Assembly: GCF_039851965.1 (NCBI RefSeq)
Contig: NZ_CP156674.1
Span: forward strand, 3,224,001 to 3,288,000
Source of the DNA: Pseudalkalibacillus hwajinpoensis
GTDB taxonomy: Bacteria; Bacillota; Bacilli; Bacillales; Guptibacillaceae
Direction: 5' to 3'
DNA length: 64,000 bases
This document shows positions 8,740-17,291 of the stretch, in pieces. How positions within the stretch are numbered: position 1 is the stretch's first letter; each line of letters opens with the position of its first letter. The translations under genes and the position numbers were made by a program. The notes beneath the pieces were generated by a model. That model was not told the DNA's origin and did no database searches. It saw only the letters and a list, made by a program, of their open reading frames with translations.

Positions 8740-8994
8740 GTGAAAGAAAGCAAACCTTGTAAAGGATGCTCAGCAAGCGTGATCGTAACGGCGGAGACGA
8801 TTAACAGATACTTTTCTTCCATTTCAGAAGTCATAAGGGTAACAGAAGAAAAGTACAGGGAAAGATTGGAGGTATGCAACAGCTGTCCTTCTCTTCAATA
8901 TGGGACAACATGTATGCATTGTGGAAGTTTAGTACGCTATCGAGCAGGCTTTATTGATAAAAGCTGTCCCTATCCTGGGAAGGCGAAATGGTAG
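8740..8994 (+). CDS. small cysteine-rich DUF6171-like protein
   Basis: This 84-residue protein has three CxxC-type pairs (CKGC near residue 7, CNSC near 46, CMHC near 58) plus a late Cys, which suggests zinc binding. It resembles small Bacillus proteins grouped as DUF6171; no function is known to me. The start is a GTG 18 bases after the abf2 stop, preceded by AAAAGGA, so it probably shares the abf2 transcript, and a strong terminator follows. Why it travels with an arabinofuranosidase gene is unclear. Confidence 0.75.
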   Translation: MKESKPCKGCSASVIVTAETINRYFSSISEVIRVTEEKYRERLEVCNSCPSLQYGTTCMHCGSLVRYRAGFIDKSCPYPGKAKW

Positions 8995-9027
8995 AATAAT
9001 TGGAATGGATAGGTTATAGAAGAGGAC

Positions 9028-9063
9028 CAGTAGTTAAGCGTTTTGCTTAACTACTGTTTTTTT
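9028..9063 (+). terminator. terminator of the abf2 transcript
   Basis: CAGTAGTTAAGC (9028-9039) and GCTTAACTACTG (9045-9056) form a perfect 12-bp stem followed by seven T. Confidence 0.92.
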
Positions 9064-9138
9064 CTTAAAATCGTTAGAAGTTAAAGGGTGTATGGACAAC
9101 ATTATAAGTCTAATTAGTCAACTGAATGGTCAAGGTGG

Positions 9139-9172
9139 TATAATTTAATTATAGATAATTGTACGAATAAGC
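9139..9172 (+). promoter_or_regulatory. araR1 promoter -10 and AraR-like box
   Basis: TATAAT at 9139-9144 is preceded by a poor -35 (TAGTCA, 9115-9120). AATTGTACGAATAAGC at 9157-9172 keeps one good AraR half site and overlaps the expected start region, which suits weak autoregulation. Confidence 0.45.
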
Positions 9173-9192
9173 CAGTTAGTTGAGGTGTTTAT

Positions 9193-10305
9193 ATGGAGAC
9201 GAAATACAATATTGTAAAGCAAGCAATTATGTCTAAGATACTTGATGGAACCTTCCGTCCTCATCAAAAGATAAGTTCGGAAAGTGAAATGATGAAGGAG
9301 TTTAATGTAAGTCGACATACAGTTCGATTAGCGATAGGAGATCTTGTTAGTAAAGGATGGCTTTATCGAGCTCAGGGGGCGGGCACATTTTGTGCTGACA
9401 GATCTGGAAATGAAGTTAGCGATAAGGGAGATAGCTCGAAAAATATAGCGATTATTACAACTTATATTTCTGACTATATCTTTCCCTCTATTATTAGAGG
9501 AGCTGAAGCCTATTTAAGTGAAAATGGTTACCAGGTTACATTATTTAGTACAAATAATAATCATGAGGATGAAAGACGTTTTTTGGAAAAAATTATTGCT
9601 CAGAAATATGATGGCGTCGTAATCGAGCCTACTAAGAGTGCTTTTTCTAACCCTAATATTAATTATTATTTAAACCTTGAACGTTTAAATATTCCCTACA
9701 TTATGATTAATGCTTATTATGATGAGCTTGAACCAATAAGTATTGTAATGGATGATGAAAGAGGAGGCTTTATTCAGACCGAGCACCTGATTAAACTGGG
9801 GCATAAAAATATCATTGGCTTCTTTAAAACGGATGATATTCAGGGAACGAAAAGGATGAAGGGATACTTAAAAGCACATCGGTCTAACAACATACCGATT
9901 AATCCGAATCTTATTATTACATATGATACTAGTGAAAAGAACGAAAAGCCTGCTGAGAAGCTCAGAAAAATGGTGGCGAAATCGGCGGATGAGAGGCCGA
10001 CTGGAATTGTTTCATATAACGATGAGCTTGCGATCAACTTGTTGGACGTGCTTCGAGAGAATCAGCTACAAGTTCCGGATGATATATCTATAGTGGGCTA
10101 TGATAATTCTTTTTTATCTAAGGTGTCTGAGGTCAAGCTAACAACAATTGAGCATCCGAAAAGCGAAATGGGGAAACAAGCTGCAAAAGTCATTATAAAT
10201 TTAATCAAAGAAAATAGCGGTACTCAAAGAAAGTCCAATGATTCTAATGACTCTATCGTTTATGAACCTGAGCTTATCATAAGGAATTCTACTAAGGCAT
10301 TGTAA
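9193..10305 (+). CDS. araR: AraR-type arabinose repressor, copy 1
   Basis: The 370-residue protein joins a GntR-type winged helix (about residues 4-70, with SESEMMKEFNVSRHTVRLAIGD) to a LacI/GalR-type sugar-binding body that starts at IAIITTYISDYIFPSIIRG. This is the hallmark architecture of AraR, and the body follows the B. subtilis protein closely (VVIEPTKSAF, DDIQGTKRMKGY, VPDDISIVGYD). L-arabinose binding should release it from the operators. It is monocistronic, with an AraR-like box at its own promoter and a strong terminator. A second, clearly paralogous copy lies at 20613; which one is the main regulator is unknown. Confidence 0.92.
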   Translation: METKYNIVKQAIMSKILDGTFRPHQKISSESEMMKEFNVSRHTVRLAIGDLVSKGWLYRAQGAGTFCADRSGNEVSDKGDSSKNIAIITTYISDYIFPSIIRGAEAYLSENGYQVTLFSTNNNHEDERRFLEKIIAQKYDGVVIEPTKSAFSNPNINYYLNLERLNIPYIMINAYYDELEPISIVMDDERGGFIQTEHLIKLGHKNIIGFFKTDDIQGTKRMKGYLKAHRSNNIPINPNLIITYDTSEKNEKPAEKLRKMVAKSADERPTGIVSYNDELAINLLDVLRENQLQVPDDISIVGYDNSFLSKVSEVKLTTIEHPKSEMGKQAAKVIINLIKENSGTQRKSNDSNDSIVYEPELIIRNSTKAL

Positions 10306-10323
10306 GGAATCCTTAGATGTTTG

Positions 10324-10358
10324 GCGCTTCATCCGTTTACGGATGGAGCGCTTTTTTT
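10324..10358 (+). terminator. terminator of araR copy 1
   Basis: A 12-bp stem with one G-T pair (10324-10335 with 10340-10351) and a four-base loop is followed by seven T. Confidence 0.92.
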
Positions 10359-10449
10359 GGTTAACACATTCAAAAGGGAACGATTTCATTTTACTAAACA
10401 TTAAAAACAATAGAATGACAGAATACTTTATTAAATATTCAAAAAACAA

Positions 10450-10478
10450 TTGAATTATCGAATTTTGTCCTATATAAT
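10450..10478 (+). promoter_or_regulatory. abfA-araPQ promoter
   Basis: TTGAAT (10450-10455) and TATAAT (10473-10478) are 17 bases apart. Both AraR boxes and the cre site lie downstream, inside the about 210-base leader. Confidence 0.75.
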
Positions 10479-10489
10479 TTATTTATGCA

Positions 10490-10540
10490 ACTTATACGTA
10501 CCACTTTAATTAGGGTGGTGATTTATATGTTCGTACATTG
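10490..10540. promoter_or_regulatory. two tandem AraR operators at abfA
   Basis: ACTTATACGTACCACT (10490-10505) and ATATGTTCGTACATTG (10525-10540) each keep the CGTAC core of AraR boxes. Their centres are 35 bp apart and lie just downstream of the predicted transcript start. Paired boxes are typical of cooperative AraR repression in B. subtilis. Confidence 0.65.
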
Positions 10541-10605
10541 TTTGTAAGAGTTGGCTTCTATCTAGAGTGCAGGATAGAAATACTTAAGTAATTTTATTCA
10601 AGATA

Positions 10606-10620
10606 ATGAAAGCGTCTACA
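10606..10620. promoter_or_regulatory. cre site in the abfA leader
   Basis: ATGAAAGCGTCTACA fits the CcpA consensus WTGNAANCGNWNNCW with one mismatch. Its place downstream of the promoter suits a roadblock form of catabolite repression. Confidence 0.65.
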
Positions 10621-10696
10621 ATCCAGGATAGACTTCTGAGTCAATGAACAAGAATTTTCATTAAATTAAAGAAGTATTAAAAAGGGAGTGTTATGC

Positions 10697-12208
10697 ATGG
10701 CGGAAATGTTAAAAGCAAAGATGATTTTGGACAAAAACTATGAGATTGCTAAAGTGGATGAACGTATCTATGGTTCTTTTATTGAACACCTGGGACGAGC
10801 TGTCTATGGAGGGATATATGAACCGGGGCATGCTGAAGCGGATGAACAGGGATTTCGTAAGGATGTTATTGACCTTGTTAAAGAGTTGCAGGTACCAATT
10901 GTAAGATATCCAGGTGGTAATATGGTTTCTGCCTATAATTGGGAGGATGGGGTAGGATCTCGAGAAGATCGTCCTCGTCGTTTAGAGCTTGCATGGCGAA
11001 CAATTGAAACAAATGAAGTAGGCACTAATGAATTTGCTGATTGGGCTAAGAAAGTAAATGCTGAGGTAATGATGGCAGTTAATTTGGGAACAAGGGGAAT
11101 TGATGCGGCAAGAAACCTATTGGAATACACGAACCATCCAGGAGGTACATATTGGAGCGATTTAAGAAAATCACATGGTTATGATGCCCCCCACGGCATC
11201 AAAACCTGGTGTCTTGGCAATGAAATGGACGGTCCCTGGCAGGTTGGTCATAAAACAGCATATGAATATGGCAGAATAGCTCAGGAAACAGGAAAAGCAA
11301 TGAAATTAGTTGATCCAACAATTGAGCTAGTAGCATGTGGTAGTTCAAATACAGGAATGGCGACCTTTCCAGAATATGAAGCGACAACTTTGGACATCGC
11401 CTATGACGAAGTGGACTATATTTCGCTCCATCAATATTATGGAAACTATCAAAATGATCCTGCGAATTACCTGGCGAAAAACATGGATATGGATCATTTT
11501 ATTAAAACAGTGATCTCGACCTGTGATTATATAAAAGCCAAGCATCGTAGTAAAAAGACAATTAACTTAAGCTTTGATGAATGGAATGTTTGGTACCACT
11601 CAAAGGAATCTGATAAGCAAATTGAACCTTGGACGATCGCTCCTCCCCAGTTGGAAGACCACTATAACTTCGAAGATGCTCTTCTAGTAGGGAGTATGCT
11701 TATTACATTTTTACAACATGCAGATCGAGTTAAAATGGCTTGTATGGCTCAATTGGTGAATGTTATTGCTCCAATTATGACAGAGAACAACGGGCGCTCC
11801 TGGAAGCAAACTATTTTCTATCCTTATATGCATGCTTCTATTTACGGTAGAGGTATATCGTTGAAACCGATCCTTTCATCACCAAAGTATGACAGTAAAG
11901 ATTTCACAGATGTTCCTTATATCGATAGTGCAGCTGTTTACAATGAGGAAAAAGATGAAGTTACCGTTTTTATGGTGAACAAACACTTAGAAGAGGCCAT
12001 TACCGTTTCCAGTGATGTAAGAAGCTTCGAAGGATATCGACTAGTTGAGCACATTGTTCTTGAAAATGATGATTTGAAGGCTATAAATACGGCTTCTGAG
12101 CAGGCAGTAGCTCCACATCGTAATGGAGAGTCCGCTCTTGAAAACGGAATTTTAGAAGCCAGGCTTTCAAAAACTTCCTGGAATGTCCTTCGCTTGAAAA
12201 AGTCGTAA
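10697..12208 (+). CDS. abfA: GH51 alpha-L-arabinofuranosidase (AbfA)
   Basis: The 503-residue protein follows B. subtilis AbfA closely: RIYGSFIEHLGRAVY, VRYPGGN, the acid/base Glu in WCLGNEMDGPWQ, and the nucleophile in LSFDEWNVWYH. It has no signal peptide. It should release terminal arabinose from imported oligomers in the cytoplasm. I start it at ATG 10697, eight bases after AAAGGGAG; the GTG at 10688 would overlap the ribosome site. It leads a transcript that continues into araP, araQ and probably araN. A small hairpin separates it from araP. Confidence 0.93.
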   Translation: MAEMLKAKMILDKNYEIAKVDERIYGSFIEHLGRAVYGGIYEPGHAEADEQGFRKDVIDLVKELQVPIVRYPGGNMVSAYNWEDGVGSREDRPRRLELAWRTIETNEVGTNEFADWAKKVNAEVMMAVNLGTRGIDAARNLLEYTNHPGGTYWSDLRKSHGYDAPHGIKTWCLGNEMDGPWQVGHKTAYEYGRIAQETGKAMKLVDPTIELVACGSSNTGMATFPEYEATTLDIAYDEVDYISLHQYYGNYQNDPANYLAKNMDMDHFIKTVISTCDYIKAKHRSKKTINLSFDEWNVWYHSKESDKQIEPWTIAPPQLEDHYNFEDALLVGSMLITFLQHADRVKMACMAQLVNVIAPIMTENNGRSWKQTIFYPYMHASIYGRGISLKPILSSPKYDSKDFTDVPYIDSAAVYNEEKDEVTVFMVNKHLEEAITVSSDVRSFEGYRLVEHIVLENDDLKAINTASEQAVAPHRNGESALENGILEARLSKTSWNVLRLKKS

Positions 12209-12216
12209 ATTAGCTT

Positions 12217-12239
12217 AGGGGACCTAGTTACGGTCCCTT
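12217..12239 (+). other. intercistronic hairpin between abfA and araP
   Basis: AGGGGACC (12217-12224) pairs with GGTCCCTT (12232-12239), one G-T pair, seven-base loop. No T run follows, so it is more likely an mRNA processing or stability element than a terminator. Confidence 0.5.
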
Positions 12240-12268
12240 GAGAAATAAAATGCTCTGGAGGGGTTCTT

Positions 12269-13231
12269 ATGTTACCAGCGTCTACAAGTTCCAAGCATAA
12301 TGAAAAACAGGAGCGGCAAATCCAGATGGCGAAAAGACCTAACCGATTCTTGAGCTTTCTGAATTCTAAAAAGGTTGTTCCGTATATCTTTATCACACCA
12401 TTTATCCTTTCTTTTCTGCTCCTTACTCTCTATCCAACAATAAAAGCAATTATTATGAGCTTTCAAAGCGTGTTACCAGGGCAAATTACTTTCATTGGTC
12501 TCCATAATTATTCTAGAGTGTTTAATCCTACCTTTTATAAGGCTTTATCCAATACAAGCATTTATGTCTTTTTTACTGTTGTAATTCTGGTAGTCATGCC
12601 GATTATCTTATCCGTACTCCTTGATTCTAAGTTTGTTAAATTTAAAACAATTTTTCGTGCATCTCTATTCGTCCCAGCACTAGCTTCTACAATTGTTGCT
12701 GGTATGGTCTTTCGCTTGATGTTTGGGGAAACGGACACGGCTGCAGCAAACCAGGTGCTAAACTGGATTGGTTTATCCTCAGTAGATTGGAGATATAACG
12801 CTTGGTCAGGTATGTTCCTGATGGTCTTGCTTTGCAGCTGGAAATGGATGGGTGTTAACATTTTATATTTTCTTGCTGCATTGCAAAATGTGCCTCAAGA
12901 TTTATACGAAGCCGCGGATATCGATGGAGCAACAATGATGCAGAAATTTAGATATGTAACGCTTCCGTTTTTGAAACCAATAACGATATTTGTTACGACA
13001 ATTTCCATTATTAATGGTTTCCGTATGTTCGAAGAAAGTTTTGTGTTCTGGGAAGCGGGTTCACCCGGGAATATTGGATTAACGGTCGTTGGCTATCTCT
13101 ATCAACAGGGGATCCAACAAAACGATATGGGATTTGGAGCAGCTGTCGGTGTTATCTTAATGTTGATTATCTTTCTCATTAGTTTTATTCAACTAATTTT
13201 AACGGGAGCATTTAAAAAGGAGGGTGCTTAA
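12269..13231 (+). CDS. araP: arabinose-oligomer ABC transporter permease AraP
   Basis: The 320-residue integral membrane protein has about six hydrophobic segments, the first near residues 36-58, and the inner-membrane permease loop EAADIDGATMMQKFRYVTLP that docks the ATPase. It matches AraP of the B. subtilis AraNPQ importer for arabino-oligosaccharides. The start is ATG 12269 behind GGAGGGG. Its stop overlaps the araQ start by one base (TAATG), so the two are translationally coupled. No ATPase gene is present in the window; in B. subtilis MsmX serves this role. Confidence 0.92.
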   Translation: MLPASTSSKHNEKQERQIQMAKRPNRFLSFLNSKKVVPYIFITPFILSFLLLTLYPTIKAIIMSFQSVLPGQITFIGLHNYSRVFNPTFYKALSNTSIYVFFTVVILVVMPIILSVLLDSKFVKFKTIFRASLFVPALASTIVAGMVFRLMFGETDTAAANQVLNWIGLSSVDWRYNAWSGMFLMVLLCSWKWMGVNILYFLAALQNVPQDLYEAADIDGATMMQKFRYVTLPFLKPITIFVTTISIINGFRMFEESFVFWEAGSPGNIGLTVVGYLYQQGIQQNDMGFGAAVGVILMLIIFLISFIQLILTGAFKKEGA

Positions 13232-14070
13232 TGAAGCGAAATCATAACAGAGCTTTAAAGTGGATTGTTAATCTTAGTTTTGTTGTTATCGCGTTAATCG
13301 CGTTGTTCCCAATCCTCAGCTTGGTGCTTTCTTCGTTTAGGCCAGCCTCTGAATTAATGCGTAATGGAATTAGCCTGACGTTTGATCCGAAAACACTGAA
13401 TGTGGATAACTACAGTTATATCTTTACTCAAGCAGGTGATTACTGGGGATGGTATTGGAATAGCGTGGCGATAACGGCCATAACCATTGTTCTTTCACTT
13501 TTTTTCTCCTCAATGGTTGGTTATGCTCTTGCCTTATATGATTTTAAAGGTAGAACACTATTCTTTACTCTTGTCTTATTTATCTTGATGGTACCGTTTG
13601 AAATACTGATGCTGCCACTTTTTCAGCTTATGATTAATATGCAAATTGTTAATACCTATACTGCAGCTATCCTTCCGGCTGTTGTAGCCCCAATTGCTGT
13701 CTTCTTTTTTAGACAATATGCACTCGGATTGCCGAAGGAATTGATGGATGCAGCAAGAATTGATGGCTCAACTGAATACGGAATATTTTTTAAGATTATG
13801 CTTCCATTAATGACACCATCTCTTGCGGCGATGGCGATTCTGCTGGGACTTGGGAGTTGGAATAATTTCTTATGGCCATTAATTGTATTGCGGTCAAATG
13901 ATATGTTTACGCTCCCAATAGGTCTTGCAACTTTGTTAACACCATACGGCAATAATTACGATGTCTTAATTGCCGGATCTGTAATGACTATAGTGCCAAT
14001 TATTATCCTATTTATTTTCTTTCAACGCTACTTTGTTGCTGGTCTTACTGTAGGAGGAGTTAAAGGATAG
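13231..14070 (+). CDS. araQ: arabinose-oligomer ABC transporter permease AraQ
   Basis: The 279-residue second permease subunit has the expected six membrane spans and the ATPase-docking loop MDAARIDGSTEYGIFFKIMLP, near residue 170-190. Length and sequence match B. subtilis AraQ (281). It pairs with AraP in the membrane to import arabinose oligomers delivered by AraN. It overlaps araP by one base and is followed after 43 bases by a DUF624 membrane gene. Confidence 0.93.
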   Translation: MKRNHNRALKWIVNLSFVVIALIALFPILSLVLSSFRPASELMRNGISLTFDPKTLNVDNYSYIFTQAGDYWGWYWNSVAITAITIVLSLFFSSMVGYALALYDFKGRTLFFTLVLFILMVPFEILMLPLFQLMINMQIVNTYTAAILPAVVAPIAVFFFRQYALGLPKELMDAARIDGSTEYGIFFKIMLPLMTPSLAAMAILLGLGSWNNFLWPLIVLRSNDMFTLPIGLATLLTPYGNNYDVLIAGSVMTIVPIIILFIFFQRYFVAGLTVGGVKG

Positions 14071-14113
14071 ACAAAGATCATACTTCTGAAAAACAAAAAA
14101 GGTGGCATGCAGG

Positions 14114-14755
14114 ATGAATGGTAATCAGATCGTAACGACATTGGACGTGATTCTTCATTGGATTATGCGACTTGCTTTATTAAATAGTCTCTGGCTTCTT
14201 TATTCTCTTAGAGGTTTGATAGTAGGTGGTGTGTTTCCTGCACTGGTGGCATCAATGGGAGTTTCGAGAAAGTGGTTAATGGGAGACGAGGACATCAAAA
14301 TTTGGAAAACATTCAAAGGTATTTATCGACAGGAATTTACTAAAGCAAACATCATTGGCTGGCTGCTTACTGTAATCGGAAGTTTACTCTATCTAAACTA
14401 TCGACTGCTAGAAAGCTCTACAAGTGAAGTAATGTTTATAATTCCATTTGCATTCTACCTTATATGTTTCTTTTATGTCATTGTCTTTCTTTGGACATTC
14501 CCAATGTTGGCTCATTATGATGCAACATGGCAGCAGCATTTGAAAAATGCGTTTGTGGTTGGACTTACGAAAATTCATTTTACTCTTGCGAGCGGGGTTG
14601 TTGTTTTTGCTATTTGCTATTACTCGTTAGGTTTTCCAGGGCTGATTCCTTTTTTCACAATAGGTTTCATCTCAGTCGGATGCATGTGGCTTTCGTTGCA
14701 GGTGTTTCAAAAACTGGACCTGCACTCTACCTTTCCGATGGTTGTTCCAGAGTAA
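14114..14755 (+). CDS. YesL-like DUF624 membrane protein
   Basis: The 213-residue protein has five or so hydrophobic segments and the DUF624/YesL pattern: LRGLIVGGVFPALVASMG near residue 30-50 and an FLWTFPMLAHYD segment in the middle. DUF624 genes often sit inside sugar ABC-transporter operons of Firmicutes, but their role is not established. Here it separates araQ from araN, unlike B. subtilis, where araN precedes araP. I start it at ATG 14114, behind AAGGTGG; the GTG at 14102 overlaps that site. Confidence 0.82.
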   Translation: MNGNQIVTTLDVILHWIMRLALLNSLWLLYSLRGLIVGGVFPALVASMGVSRKWLMGDEDIKIWKTFKGIYRQEFTKANIIGWLLTVIGSLLYLNYRLLESSTSEVMFIIPFAFYLICFFYVIVFLWTFPMLAHYDATWQQHLKNAFVVGLTKIHFTLASGVVVFAICYYSLGFPGLIPFFTIGFISVGCMWLSLQVFQKLDLHSTFPMVVPE

Positions 14756-14777
14756 CTGAGAACACCATTCTTATTAT

Positions 14778-14792
14778 TTGAAAGCGCATTCT
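14778..14792. promoter_or_regulatory. cre site upstream of araN
   Basis: TTGAAAGCGCATTCT matches every defined position of the CcpA consensus WTGNAANCGNWNNCW. It lies in the 141-base gap before araN. I see no convincing promoter in that gap, so it may act as a roadblock on readthrough from araQ. Confidence 0.75.
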
Positions 14793-14896
14793 GTTGAGAG
14801 GACGAAGTAATTCGAAGGACTTTTATTTAGGAGGTGGTGGTCCATCCAGGCGTTTCAATGCATTACTATTTCTTAAAATAATAAAGGGGGATAATT

Positions 14897-16237
14897 ATGA
14901 AACGTAAAGGCTTGCTTGTTCTAATGTTTGGATTGATCACATTATTCTTAATGGCTTGTAGCGGGGGAGGCTCCAGTTCAAGTGGGGAAGAAGCTACAGA
15001 ATCAGAAGTAATTGGTGATGATGTAGAGAATGCAACAGAATTAAAATACTGGACGTTCGTTGAATTGCATATGGACTTCTTTAAAGATGCGGTTCCTCGC
15101 TGGAATGAGGCGAATCCTGATAAGCCAATTAAGTTAGTCGCTGAAACATATCCGTACGACCAGATGCATAATAACTTACTTTTAGCCCTCCAATCTGGTA
15201 CTGGTGCACCTGACATTGCTGATATTGAAATTAGCCGATTCCCCAATTTCTTACAGGGTGAACCGCAGTTGCTTCCAATGAACGAGTATGTAGAGCCGGT
15301 AAAAGATAAATTTGTTGAATCCCGATTTGATATTTATGCGAAGGACGATCAATACTATGGTATGCCTACTCATGTAGGTGCATCGGTTATGTATTATAAT
15401 AAAGAAATAATGGATGCTGCGGGTGTGGATATTGATTCTATCAAAACATGGGAAGATTACAATGAAGCAGGGAAAAAGGTAGTAGAAAATACAGATGCTG
15501 TTATGACAACAATAGACACCGCGGATTACCTTAATATGTGGGCGATGATTTCACAACAGGACTCTGATTTTTTTAATGAGGAGGGAGAATTAACTGTTTA
15601 CAATGAGACTAATGTAAAGACCTTGGATTTTTTACATGATCAGGTATATGAACAAAAAATTGCAGAATTGACTCCTGGAGGAGAGCACCATGCTGAGGAA
15701 TATTATGCTTTCATGAACGAAGGGGGGGCAGCTTCAGTGACAATGCCGATGTGGTTTATGGGACGCTTTATCGACTATATGCCAGATCTTAAAGGTAAAA
15801 TGGTCATTCGACCAATGCCTGCCTGGGAGGAAGGCGGCAAGCGAACTGCAGGAATGGGTGGTACTGGTACGGTCGTTACCAATCAAACAGAGCATGAAGA
15901 GCTTGCAAAAGAATTTCTGGCATTTGCCAAACTAACTGAGGAAGCCAACGTTCAATTGTGGAAGGTGCTAGGATTTGACCCTCCGCGTTGGGATGTTTGG
16001 GAAAGCGAGGCGATCAGAGAAGATAATAAGTATTATGAGTATTTCGGAGATGATATTTTTGACACACTTCTTGATATTAAAGATGAAGTAAACGCTGTGA
16101 ACATTACTCAAAACACTCCTGATGTGGCGAATGAATTTAATACGAATGTCTTTAATAATGTTATTCGCCAGGATTCACAGACGGCTGATGAAGCTCTTAA
16201 ACAGGCTCAAGAAACCCTTGAAAGTAATATGAAATAA
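14897..16237 (+). CDS. araN: arabinose-oligomer binding lipoprotein AraN
   Basis: The 446-residue protein begins with a lipoprotein signal peptide ending in the lipobox LMAC (Cys near residue 21), then a Ser/Gly-rich linker and an extracellular family-1 solute-binding domain. ETYPYDQMHNNLLLALQSG and GMGGTGTVVTNQTEHEELAK match B. subtilis AraN almost word for word. It captures arabinose oligomers at the outer face of the membrane for AraPQ. A clear ribosome site (AAGGGGG) precedes ATG 14897. A strong terminator follows. Confidence 0.95.
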   Translation: MKRKGLLVLMFGLITLFLMACSGGGSSSSGEEATESEVIGDDVENATELKYWTFVELHMDFFKDAVPRWNEANPDKPIKLVAETYPYDQMHNNLLLALQSGTGAPDIADIEISRFPNFLQGEPQLLPMNEYVEPVKDKFVESRFDIYAKDDQYYGMPTHVGASVMYYNKEIMDAAGVDIDSIKTWEDYNEAGKKVVENTDAVMTTIDTADYLNMWAMISQQDSDFFNEEGELTVYNETNVKTLDFLHDQVYEQKIAELTPGGEHHAEEYYAFMNEGGAASVTMPMWFMGRFIDYMPDLKGKMVIRPMPAWEEGGKRTAGMGGTGTVVTNQTEHEELAKEFLAFAKLTEEANVQLWKVLGFDPPRWDVWESEAIREDNKYYEYFGDDIFDTLLDIKDEVNAVNITQNTPDVANEFNTNVFNNVIRQDSQTADEALKQAQETLESNMK

Positions 16238-16248
16238 GACAAAAGATA

Positions 16249-16287
16249 AATGCAAGGTGCATAGACATGCACCTTGCATATTTTTTG
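16249..16287 (+). terminator. terminator of the abfA-araN transcript
   Basis: ATGCAAGGTGCAT (16250-16262) and ATGCACCTTGCAT (16267-16279) form a perfect 13-bp stem with a four-base loop, followed by a T-rich tail. Confidence 0.92.
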
Positions 16288-16319
16288 TGTTCATTTATCA
16301 GTTATATAGTTGCTCTTCA

Positions 16320-16335
16320 TCTCGAACGTACAACT
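16320..16335. promoter_or_regulatory. weak AraR-like box upstream of araD
   Basis: TCTCGAACGTACAACT keeps the ACGTACAA half of an AraR box. It is 203 bp from the strong box at 16523 and could be an auxiliary looping site or chance. Confidence 0.3.
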
Positions 16336-16516
16336 TATTCAAGTTCATTTTTATATTGGGTGTTAGAGAAAGAAAAGTTAGGAAATCCCGAAAAAAATAT
16401 GGTAGAAAAAGTGAAGTTTATTCAATGAAAACTTGAATTTATATGTATATGGATCAACAGATTAAGGGTTTATGCCAAGAAGTTAATTAAAACATACAAA
16501 TTTATTCAAAAAACAA

Positions 16517-16545
16517 GTGAAATATTGTACGTACGAGTGTATAAT
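16517..16545 (+). promoter_or_regulatory. araDBA promoter
   Basis: GTGAAA (16517-16522) and TATAAT (16540-16545) are 17 bases apart, with the AraR operator filling the spacer exactly as at abf2. Confidence 0.7.
16523..16538. promoter_or_regulatory. AraR operator at araDBA
   Basis: TATTGTACGTACGAGT contains the full TTGTACGTAC core of the AraR box and lies between -35 and -10. Confidence 0.78.
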
Positions 16546-16577
16546 GAAAGTACATTAGATGAATGGGAGAGAGTGAT

Positions 16578-17267
16578 ATGCTAGAAGACTTGAAGGAAGC
16601 TGTACTAAAGGCGAACCTGGCATTACCTCAACATGAATTGGTTACGTTTACATGGGGGAATGTAAGTGGCATTGATCGTAAGGCCGGACTTGTGGTTATT
16701 AAGCCAAGTGGAGTAGATTATCAAAATTTGAAAAAAGAGGATATGGTGGTTGTTGATATGGATGGCCATATAGTTGAAGGAAAATTAAAGCCATCATCCG
16801 ATACACCGACTCACTTGATTCTTTATAAGGCGTTTCCTAATATTGCTGGCATTGTTCATACTCATTCACCCTGGGCAACCAGTTGGGCACAGGCTGGGAA
16901 AAGCATTCCGGCTTTTGGTACCACCCATGCAGATTATTTTTATGGAGAAATTCCCTGTACCCGAAGGATGTCCATGGAAGAGATTAATGGGGAGTATGAA
17001 TTAGAAACTGGAAATGTCATTGTGGAATTATTTAAAAGCTTTGATCCTGATAAAGTTCCTGCAGTACTGGTTGATTCTCATGCTCCTTTTGTGTGGGGGA
17101 AGGACGCTAATCATGCGGTCCATAATGCTGTTGTATTAGAAGAAGTAGCGAAAATGGCTTCAGAAACACTTCGATTAAATCCTTATGCGGAACAGATGGA
17201 TCAAACTTTATTAGACCGTCACTTTTTGCGGAAGCATGGTGTAAACGCTTACTACGGACAGAAATAA
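16578..17267 (+). CDS. araD: L-ribulose-5-phosphate 4-epimerase
   Basis: The 229-residue class II aldolase/epimerase has the zinc-ligand pair in VHTHSPWATSW and a later DSHAPFVWG His. It converts L-ribulose 5-phosphate to D-xylulose 5-phosphate, the last step before the pentose phosphate pathway. Starting at ATG 16578 behind GGAGAGAG gives exactly the length of the B. subtilis enzyme; ATG 16563 lies on the ribosome site. It is the first gene of araDBA here (araABD in B. subtilis), directly behind an AraR-controlled promoter. Confidence 0.95.
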   Translation: MLEDLKEAVLKANLALPQHELVTFTWGNVSGIDRKAGLVVIKPSGVDYQNLKKEDMVVVDMDGHIVEGKLKPSSDTPTHLILYKAFPNIAGIVHTHSPWATSWAQAGKSIPAFGTTHADYFYGEIPCTRRMSMEEINGEYELETGNVIVELFKSFDPDKVPAVLVDSHAPFVWGKDANHAVHNAVVLEEVAKMASETLRLNPYAEQMDQTLLDRHFLRKHGVNAYYGQK

Positions 17268-17291
17268 TCACTTTGGAGGGGAGATACAGGT

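Noticed and set aside
13225..13235. Possible frameshift between araP and araQ
   Set aside because: The one-base TAATG overlap is normal translational coupling; both proteins are full length.
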